Assembly (NCBI GenBank): GCA_964360145.1
Contig: CAYHWW010000102.1
Span: 1-11,821 of the forward strand
Reading direction: 5' to 3'
Length of the DNA stretch: 11,821 nucleotides
Source of the DNA: CAYHWW01 sp964360145
GTDB lineage: Bacteria; Bdellovibrionota; UBA1018; CAYHWW01
Shown piece by piece: positions 6,768 to 11,821 of the stretch. The position numbers were made by a program, and so were the translations under genes. Numbering within the stretch: the first letter of the stretch is position 1; every line of letters begins with the position of its first letter. The notes beneath the pieces were generated by a model. It was given only the letters and a program-made list of their open reading frames with translations. It had not been told where the DNA came from and did not search any database.

Positions 6768-7652
6768 TTAGGCGGCTTTTTCGGCGCTGCCGCCACCGCC
6801 GCTCTTAGCGGCCTGCAAGGCTTGGTCAGCCTCTTCGAAGGTCGGCCGGTATTCCGGCAGGATGCTCCGACGGGCGAATTCGATGCAGATGTTGGGCGAG
6901 CAACCCTTGGCGTAGGCCAGAAGGGCGCCTTTGATCACCTGCATGTAGTTGCCCTCAACGCTGAGGAGGCCCACGATGCGGGTCGCCAATGGCTGGACGT
7001 AACCATAAGACAACAAAATCCCCAAGAACGTACCGACGAGGGCCGCAGCGACGCTGTGACCGATGACTTCTTTACCTTGGGTCAGTTTGCCCATGGTGAT
7101 CACGACGCCCAACACCGCCGCCACGATGCCCAGGCCGGGCATGGCGTCACCGACTTTACTGACTTGCTCGGGCACCACCAGCTCCTCGGAGTGGGCGGAG
7201 TCGATGTCGGCGTTCATCAGATCTTCCAGGTCATAGGGGCTCATGGAGCCGGACAGCATGACCTTCATCGTGTCCGCGATGAAGTCGAGGGCGTGGTGGT
7301 TGTTCAAAACGCCGGGGTATTTCGTGAAAATGGAGCTTTGGCTGGGGTCGTCCACGTGGGGCTCAACGCCGAGGGGATTTGATTTGGCGAGCTTCAGGAG
7401 CTCGAAGAGGCAGGAGAGGAGCTCTATGTAGCCCGCTTTGCTGACGCTGGCGCCTTTGATTGCGCGGATTGAGATCTTGATGATGGTTTTCAGTAGGGAG
7501 GGGCTAGCAGAGATTAATAGAGAGCCGCCGGCAGCGCCACCGATGATGAGCAACTCGACGGGTTGGAAGAGCACCATGATCTGCCCCCCCTCAAGGAGGA
7601 AGCCACCCACGACACTGGCTGTAACAATAATGGCGCCGATAATTGCGAGCAT
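6768..7652 (-). CDS. motA: MotA, flagellar stator proton-channel subunit
   Basis: A 294-aa inner-membrane protein with four predicted helices (about 2-21, 32-49, 171-190 and 201-222) and a large cytoplasmic loop between helices 2 and 3. It couples proton flow to torque by contacting FliG. The conserved prolines occur in DAMPGLGIVAAVLG (P172) and YVQPLA (P221), one residue off E. coli P173 and P222. Charged residues for the rotor contact lie around K87-E97. Length and layout match the long E. coli-type MotA rather than the short Bacillus type. ATG 7652 is the only standard in-frame start, and its ribosome-binding site (GAAGAG, nine bases upstream) is weak. The gene heads the minus-strand block and has a leader of more than 100 bases if the -10 at 7783-7778 is used. 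The Gly/Ala-rich C-terminal tail is low complexity. Confidence 0.96.
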   Translation of the reverse strand: MLAIIGAIIVTASVVGGFLLEGGQIMVLFQPVELLIIGGAAGGSLLISASPSLLKTIIKISIRAIKGASVSKAGYIELLSCLFELLKLAKSNPLGVEPHVDDPSQSSIFTKYPGVLNNHHALDFIADTMKVMLSGSMSPYDLEDLMNADIDSAHSEELVVPEQVSKVGDAMPGLGIVAAVLGVVITMGKLTQGKEVIGHSVAAALVGTFLGILLSYGYVQPLATRIVGLLSVEGNYMQVIKGALLAYAKGCSPNICIEFARRSILPEYRPTFEEADQALQAAKSGGGGSAEKAA

Positions 7653-7775
7653 AGCAATGGTCTCTTCGGCAGCCCTCGGGGAGAAATTAAGGTTTTTTAC
7701 GTGATAATTTATCCATTAAAAACAAATAGTTACAGTGGAGCCTCCGGTGCTTGCCCCAGCCCCGATTCCGTCCAA

Positions 7776-7812
7776 CATTTATACGCATGTAAGTTTATTT
7801 TGTTTATAAATG
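7776..7812. promoter_or_regulatory. Mirror-image -10-like elements between motA and the exported-protein gene
   Basis: CATTTATA (7776-7783) and TATAAATG (7805-7812) form a perfect 8-bp inverted repeat with a 21-bp centre. Read outward, each arm gives TATAAA, a good -10 hexamer, one pointing to motA on the minus strand and one to the exported-protein gene on the plus strand. No convincing -35 or sigma28 (flagellar) consensus accompanies them. Either this is a back-to-back promoter pair or an AT-rich operator. The rest of 7653-7945 holds no gene, only leader sequence with a few small hairpins. Confidence 0.35.
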
Positions 7813-7821
7813 GGGCCTAGA

Positions 7822-7835
7822 ATGACGAAAGTCAT
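7822..7835 (+). other. 5-bp hairpin with GAAA tetraloop in the leader of the exported-protein gene
   Basis: ATGAC, GAAA, GTCAT form a perfect stem closed by a GNRA-type loop. It would lie a few bases from the 5' end of a transcript started from the TATAAA at 7805-7810. A 5' hairpin can protect an mRNA from decay. Two more small stems follow in the same leader (GGGC/GCCC at 7868-7878 and CGGT/ACCG at 7909-7919). The stem is short and may be chance. Confidence 0.25.
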
Positions 7836-7945
7836 GCAAATACGACGACATAGAGTGTCCACATTTGGGGCACGGCCCTTGCTCTATCTCTACTGAGACG
7901 AGTGCTGTCGGTTTGACCGTTGTTCGATTGAAGGAGTGTCTTTTC

Positions 7946-9646
7946 ATGCGTAAGCCAAAATCCAAAATATTGATGTTGCAAGCCGCGGTACTCGCCGCCT
8001 GCGTGGGCCCCAGCACCTTACTCCTGGCCCAGGTTTCCGCCCCCCTCAGCGAAGAAATGAGCCAAGCCTGCTCTATGGCCATCAGAGCCGGTCAGGATTT
8101 GCAGCGGCAAGTTGAACGGCCGTATTTGCAGGAACTGTCGCAATTCCGCGAAGCCAATAGCCGCATCATCCATGGTTTTCTCAACAAACTTGACGCCCAA
8201 TCCGATCCCAGTGTGATCCGCGAAGCCGCGGCGCTGCTGTCCCGAACCACCCGCCTGGGGGCCGGAGCCTCTGCGCGGATTCGCGAAATAAATGCCATGA
8301 GCGAAGCGGCTTCCGCCGCCCACGGGGTTGAGCTAGAGCCCCTCGAGCGCGCCCGTGCCGCTGGCATCGCCGCGCACAGAGAAGCAATGGACCAGGCCCG
8401 TGCCCGCAGGGCCGCGACCAGCGTGGTCGTAAGCTCTCTTGGCGAACCCTCGGTTGTAACCTCTGACGGTGGCGTTCCCTACTTTAGCTACACTGGCACG
8501 CCGATCTTGTGCCAGGGCTCTAGCACGTACTTTTTTGAAGGAACGACGCTTCCTGAGGCACGCAGGATTTTGAATGAGCGCGCCGCTGAAATCGATCCCA
8601 GCGTTGCGGAATTGCAGCGCCAGCTGGATGCTCTCAGTGGCCCCGGTCGTCGCATCCGCACACAGCGTGCGACTTTGGCTGCCAGCATGGCGGGCGCCCG
8701 CACGGAACTCACCAGGATCGAATGCTTGTTAGGTAACTTGGCGCCCCTGGGTGCTACGCTAGCTGAAGCGGACACTCATTTGGCCGCTGAAGTGGTGGAG
8801 CACGAGACTGCCATTACCGCTCTTGTTGGCGCGGATACCGATTACGCAAAAATGGCGGAGCGTCATCGCAGCGAAGCTAATACCATCAATGCCCGTTTAG
8901 CGGAGCTTGCGGATGCTCGCACCAGCATTGACGAAATTTCCCGGGTCCTGAGCCCACTAGTGAATAATCCCGTTCGAGCTGTGTCCGTGGATTTCAACGC
9001 CGCCGTTGCATCCGAGTATGGCAACTCTTGCACTTACACCACGGCATCGGAACCCTGGCGCCATATGGTTCACAAGGTGTCTCTGCGCGGTAGTCACGTC
9101 TTTGTAGATCGTCGCTTATTCACGGGCCCCGCCGTTAACTGCACCGCCGATGTGCCCAGTGCCACGAGCTCACTGCCTGGCATTTCTAGCACTGAGATGA
9201 ATGGCACCCAAATCCGCGTGTGCAATGGCCTCCCCACCACGGACAGCGGCTCCCGCGCGCATCATCCCGAGTTCAGAGGTTACCGCGTGTGCTCCAGCTT
9301 GGATCTGGGGAACTCCGATCGCTCCCTCACCCACGAAGTGGAATATCTCGATGGTTCCAATCGAGTCATCGATGTGGTCGCCTCCCAGATCACTGACTCC
9401 TGCCGCGAGTTCTACAACCACTGGCGCGATGGCATCGAAAGCCTCCGCGGCGTTGCCCCACCCCACGTCATTCAACCCGTCGATGACAGCCGCACCGAGG
9501 GAGGCGCGGACTTCCCCGAGCTCCTGCGCCGCCTGGACCGTATCGATGCGGTGCTGAGCCCCGAGTCTGTGGAGGCCCCAGCTGCTCCTGCCGCGGCGGA
9601 AGGCGCTGCGGAAGCCCCGACTGAGGCCCCCGTCGCTGCTGAGTGA
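7946..9646 (+). CDS. Exported protein of unknown function, eight cysteines in the mature part
   Basis: A 566-aa protein with no family I recognise. The N-terminus MRKPKSK is followed by a hydrophobic stretch of 8-30. Two exits are possible: a Sec site near QVSA|P (29-33), or a lipoprotein box LAAC with C19 as the lipidated residue. Residues 35-165 are helical and charged. A short aromatic segment VPYFSYTGTPILC lies at 177-189, and a long helical, coiled-coil-like region spans about 203-335. Residues 345-500 look like a strand-rich, disulfide-bonded domain. Mature cysteines are C42, C189, C260, C362, C399, C426, C449 and C486, an even number, suggesting four disulfides. The last 25 residues are Ala/Pro/Glu-rich. 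The start is ATG 7946 because AAGGAG at 7931-7936 lies nine bases upstream; the frame is open earlier but has no ribosome-binding site. It is probably monocistronic. It shares the exported, helical, cysteine-bearing style of the gene at the left edge, without clear homology by eye. Confidence 0.88.
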   Translation: MRKPKSKILMLQAAVLAACVGPSTLLLAQVSAPLSEEMSQACSMAIRAGQDLQRQVERPYLQELSQFREANSRIIHGFLNKLDAQSDPSVIREAAALLSRTTRLGAGASARIREINAMSEAASAAHGVELEPLERARAAGIAAHREAMDQARARRAATSVVVSSLGEPSVVTSDGGVPYFSYTGTPILCQGSSTYFFEGTTLPEARRILNERAAEIDPSVAELQRQLDALSGPGRRIRTQRATLAASMAGARTELTRIECLLGNLAPLGATLAEADTHLAAEVVEHETAITALVGADTDYAKMAERHRSEANTINARLAELADARTSIDEISRVLSPLVNNPVRAVSVDFNAAVASEYGNSCTYTTASEPWRHMVHKVSLRGSHVFVDRRLFTGPAVNCTADVPSATSSLPGISSTEMNGTQIRVCNGLPTTDSGSRAHHPEFRGYRVCSSLDLGNSDRSLTHEVEYLDGSNRVIDVVASQITDSCREFYNHWRDGIESLRGVAPPHVIQPVDDSRTEGGADFPELLRRLDRIDAVLSPESVEAPAAPAAAEGAAEAPTEAPVAAE

Positions 9647-9670
9647 TCATTTTTTTGAGACCCATTTCTC

Positions 9671-9679
9671 TGCTATGGT
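9671..9679 (+). promoter_or_regulatory. Extended -10 promoter of the AlkZ-related gene
   Basis: TGC TATGGT (TG at 9671-9672, hexamer 9674-9679) fits an extended -10. The GTG start at 9686 begins six bases later, so the transcript would start at or next to the start codon. The region 17 bp upstream is only a T-run (9650-9656), so there is no real -35. No Shine-Dalgarno is present. Confidence 0.4.
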
Positions 9680-9685
9680 GTCGTC

Positions 9686-10405
9686 GTGAACTTAAAGAGC
9701 GCCATCGCTGCCATCGAAGAGCACGGCATGTTGCTGGTTTTCCCCATGGGTAACCGCCCTGAGCCCCAATCCTTGTGGTCCGTGACCTACCCGCGCAGCA
9801 AGATGCGGTGGGAGTGGGACGATGATGGGGATGGTCGCGTGGCCAAGCTCTGGCATCTACGGGCGGACCTCTCTGCTTCTGGTGAGGTGGTCTACACCAA
9901 GTGGTATCAAGGCCGGGCCACGGTGTTTTCGCGCAAGGCCTTCACCGCTCTCCTTGCGGGCTACGTGGTTGGGGGTACCAGGGGCTTGAGCACCCAGGCT
10001 CGTGACATTCTGGACATCCTCATTGCCGATTCACCCCAATCGACCAAGGCCCTCCGTCGTGAGACGGGCCTCACGGGACGTCCCAACGAGCGCATCTACG
10101 AGCGTGCGCTGAAAGAGCTTTGGACGAGGCTTTTCATCGTAGGTTTTGGGGAGATCGATGAGGGGGCGTTTCCATCTCTCGCCATGGGCGCGACGAAAGT
10201 GCTCTTCGAGGACCTCCACACGAAAGCCAGCACCATGGGTGCCGAGGAGGCAGCCGCCGGCCGCGAGGCCCTCTTCAAGTCAGTGCCCTTGGCCCGCAAG
10301 TTCTATGAAAAGACCCTGCCCAGCCCAACCGTTGCGCCGCTGGCCAAAGTTCAACAGCAAAAAAAATCCGCGGATCGCGGCTATATCGAGTTCGAGGATC
10401 TATAG
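9686..10405 (+). CDS. Small AlkZ-related winged-helix protein
   Basis: A 239-aa cytoplasmic protein. The N-terminal half resembles the short 'AlkZ-related' proteins found in several phyla: GMLLVFPMG (14-22), then SLWSV (29-33), an acidic WEWDDDGDG (42-50) and VVYTKWYQGRATVFSRKAF (68-86). A winged-helix segment follows (about 101-155), beginning LSTQARDILDILIADSP and ending RALKELWTRLFIVGFG. True AlkZ/YcaQ enzymes unhook DNA crosslinks or alkylated bases, have three winged helices in about 360-400 residues and use a QxQ motif. This protein is shorter and I see no such motif in the fold; the only Q cluster is QQQ in the tail at 223-225. It may therefore bind DNA without glycosylase activity. 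The only usable start in frame is GTG 9686, without a Shine-Dalgarno. It lies 39 bp after the exported-protein gene and converges on the histidine kinase gene with a 12-bp gap. The family call is from memory of motif order. Confidence 0.72.
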   Translation: MNLKSAIAAIEEHGMLLVFPMGNRPEPQSLWSVTYPRSKMRWEWDDDGDGRVAKLWHLRADLSASGEVVYTKWYQGRATVFSRKAFTALLAGYVVGGTRGLSTQARDILDILIADSPQSTKALRRETGLTGRPNERIYERALKELWTRLFIVGFGEIDEGAFPSLAMGATKVLFEDLHTKASTMGAEEAAAGREALFKSVPLARKFYEKTLPSPTVAPLAKVQQQKKSADRGYIEFEDL

Positions 10406-10417
10406 ACCCCCTCGTCG

Positions 10418-11767
10418 CTACGCAGCGAGCTTGGGCAGGGTAATGACGAAGGTGGTGTTTGCAGCATTGGAGTCAAGGGTGAGCTTTCCACCGTGGGACT
10501 CGATGATTCCAAAGGAAATGCTCAAACCCAGCCCAGTCCCTCTACCAAGGGCCTTTGTTGTGAAAAACGGTTGGAAGATTTTTTCCTGATTTTCTTTGGA
10601 CACGCCAGATCCAGAGTCGATGACTGCGATCTCAATTTGATTTTCTCGAGAGCGACAGTGGATCTTTACCCATTTTTTCTCCGTTTCCAAAACGGCGTCC
10701 CTCGCGTTGCTGAGAAGGTTGAGTAAGACCTGCGAAATCTCTACGGGATTGCATAGAACTGAATCGTCAGAACCGTCATTTTCAACTGAGACGCTGATCC
10801 CATCCACCCGGAACCTCTCTTGGCAAAGTCCCAAGGTGTCTTCGATGATTTGACTCAGCTTCACCACCTGCCTGGGAAGGTCGCTCCCATTCCGCGAAAA
10901 TGTCCTCAGTCCTTGGATAATCCTGCTAATGCGGCCAACCGTTTTTATGATCGTATCCAGTCGGTCATTGATCAACCCTCGGTCAAGATTTTCCCCGGCC
11001 AAGAGACCCTCGATCTGCTCCGCGGTGATCTGAATAATGGCGAGGGGGGAGTTGATCTCGTGGGCAACGCCCCCCGCCATTTCACCTATGGAGGCCAGCT
11101 TAGAGGCCTGTGTGAGTTTGGATTTGTATTCAAAATCAGCTTCCAAACGTGCGCTCTTTTTAGCTACGTCCTCTAGAATCACAGCTGGGAAAAAAAGAGT
11201 GCAGGCGATCACGAGAATGACTCCGACGGTAAAACCAGCAAGCAATAATTCAGGTTTTCCATAAGCATACCAATAGTCGAGATTGTGTAAGCCGTTCAGG
11301 AACACCGTTATCGATGCGCCCTTTTGCGTGGTGGACAAAGTTTTCCAGCGCTGACCCCAGGTTTTGAAGCTGAAATATAGGGAGGGAAGCCCGGTGGCCA
11401 AGCTCACAGGGATGACACCCCAGAGAACATTGAGGTTAAAAAAGTCCGTGAAGAGGGCTGCTAAAAGAGCGCCGCCAAGCAGGGAGAGGAACAGACGACG
11501 TGGGAATGGGAGTCCGATGATATCCGCAAGCATCTTGGCAATACCGGAATAGAAGAAAAAACTAATCGAAAAGGCGGCAATTTTTGGGAAAAAGCTCATG
11601 TTTGCGGTGACGCCAGAAGCCACAAGCACCCCTGCGACGGCGAGCCACGCAAGGCCCATGTCGCGATAGTAGCGCACGCGGGAGCCTCGCCAGAGGATGA
11701 TGAAAACCGTTAGGTTGATGAGGAATATGGAAGCGTAGACAAGCAGCAGATATTTAAGTGAGTCCAT
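10418..11767 (-). CDS. Membrane-bound sensor histidine kinase
   Basis: A 449-aa sensor kinase that autophosphorylates on histidine and passes the phosphate to an unknown response regulator. The first 200 residues hold about six or seven hydrophobic helices (roughly 5-26, 38-55, 62-82, 91-109, 114-133, 151-165 and 174-197) with short loops. There is no large periplasmic domain, so the signal is probably sensed in or at the membrane. A helical linker (200-225) leads to the HisKA box GEMAGGVAHEINSPL with H236. The catalytic domain is complete: N-box NLLSN (350-354), G1 DSGSG (384-388), F-box PFFTT (400-404) and G2 GRGTGLG (408-414). There is no PAS, HAMP or receiver domain. ATG 11767 is preferred over the open frame 15 codons upstream because the first helix then begins at once and an extended -10 lies just ahead. 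There is no Shine-Dalgarno. No response regulator gene is adjacent inside the window. Confidence 0.95.
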   Translation of the reverse strand: MDSLKYLLLVYASIFLINLTVFIILWRGSRVRYYRDMGLAWLAVAGVLVASGVTANMSFFPKIAAFSISFFFYSGIAKMLADIIGLPFPRRLFLSLLGGALLAALFTDFFNLNVLWGVIPVSLATGLPSLYFSFKTWGQRWKTLSTTQKGASITVFLNGLHNLDYWYAYGKPELLLAGFTVGVILVIACTLFFPAVILEDVAKKSARLEADFEYKSKLTQASKLASIGEMAGGVAHEINSPLAIIQITAEQIEGLLAGENLDRGLINDRLDTIIKTVGRISRIIQGLRTFSRNGSDLPRQVVKLSQIIEDTLGLCQERFRVDGISVSVENDGSDDSVLCNPVEISQVLLNLLSNARDAVLETEKKWVKIHCRSRENQIEIAVIDSGSGVSKENQEKIFQPFFTTKALGRGTGLGLSISFGIIESHGGKLTLDSNAANTTFVITLPKLAA

Positions 11768-11776
11768 TGTTGAAGG

Positions 11777-11785
11777 TTTATAACA
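11777..11785 (-). promoter_or_regulatory. Extended -10 promoter of the histidine kinase gene
   Basis: On the minus strand TGT TATAAA (11785-11777) gives an extended -10 with five of six consensus bases in the hexamer. Only nine bases separate it from the ATG at 11767, so the expected leader is two or three bases long. No -35 match lies 16-18 bp upstream. Confidence 0.5.
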
Positions 11786-11821
11786 TGGGCCGAGTGCCGC
11801 AATACGGCCCAATCACCGCGT

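Noticed and set aside
6720..7382. Plus-strand open frame of 220 codons opposite motA
   Set aside because: motA is unmistakable on the other strand and the antisense product shows only codon-mirror composition.
7684..7740. Sigma28 flagellar promoter upstream of motA
   Set aside because: TAACTATT and ATGGATAA are present, but the spacing is about eight bases instead of eleven and the GCCGATAA element is poorly matched.
9650..9656. Run of seven T after the exported-protein gene as an intrinsic terminator
   Set aside because: I find no stable GC-rich hairpin directly before it, so termination here is not supported.
10415..10428. TCGCT-ACGC-AGCGA hairpin at the convergent gene ends, as a terminator
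   Set aside because: The stem is only 5 bp and there is no T-run on either strand; it overlaps the last codons of the kinase gene.
1..11821. CRISPR array, tRNA, rRNA, insertion sequence, prophage or defence island
   Set aside because: No spaced direct repeats, transposase, integrase, cloverleaf or rRNA-like sequence was seen; gene content is housekeeping, motility and unknown exported proteins.

Overview
The window is a chromosomal stretch of a GC-rich, motile Gram-negative bacterium. The best guess is a high-GC member of the Bdellovibrionota or an older-'Deltaproteobacteria' relative. This rests on the style of the histidine kinase at the right end (GEMAGGVAHEIN box followed by a long HisKA helix), the flagellar stator pair, a DUF47-PiT phosphate pair and two cysteine-containing exported proteins of no known family. 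It is inference from protein style, since no rRNA or marker gene is present.

Layout, left to right. Bases 1-1227 (minus) hold the 5' part of a gene for an exported protein; its 3' end lies beyond the left edge. A 69-bp divergent intergenic region follows, carrying two near-identical 16-bp palindromes and a good promoter. Next on the plus strand is an AAA+ ATPase with a DUF4143 C-terminus (1297-2508). It converges, with an 8-bp gap, on a minus-strand block reading right to left: motA (7652-6768), motB (6748-5957), an unrecognised two-TM protein (5880-4234), a DUF47/PhoU-like protein (4149-3523) and a PiT-type phosphate transporter (3512-2517). The block contains two functional units, a flagellar stator pair with a possible third partner and a phosphate uptake pair, with no obvious terminator between them. 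A 293-bp divergent region (7653-7945) separates motA from a plus-strand gene for a 566-aa exported protein with eight cysteines in its mature part. Then comes a small winged-helix AlkZ-related protein (9686-10405), convergent at 12 bp with a seven-TM-like sensor histidine kinase (11767-10418).

How the genes work together. MotA and MotB form the proton-driven stator of the flagellar motor. DUF47 and PiT form the low-affinity phosphate uptake pair. The remaining genes are single units. No tRNA, rRNA, CRISPR array, insertion sequence, prophage or toxin-antitoxin module is visible.

Most of the window is ordinary housekeeping and motility DNA, and I do not see a clear new multi-gene system. The points worth a second look are regulatory. 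A palindrome pair overlaps the ATPase promoter. Three genes lack a Shine-Dalgarno sequence and have a -10 element so close to the start codon that a leaderless or near-leaderless mRNA is predicted. A hairpin can bury the ribosome-binding site of the DUF47 gene. The unknown membrane protein directly behind motAB is the best candidate for a new functional partner.
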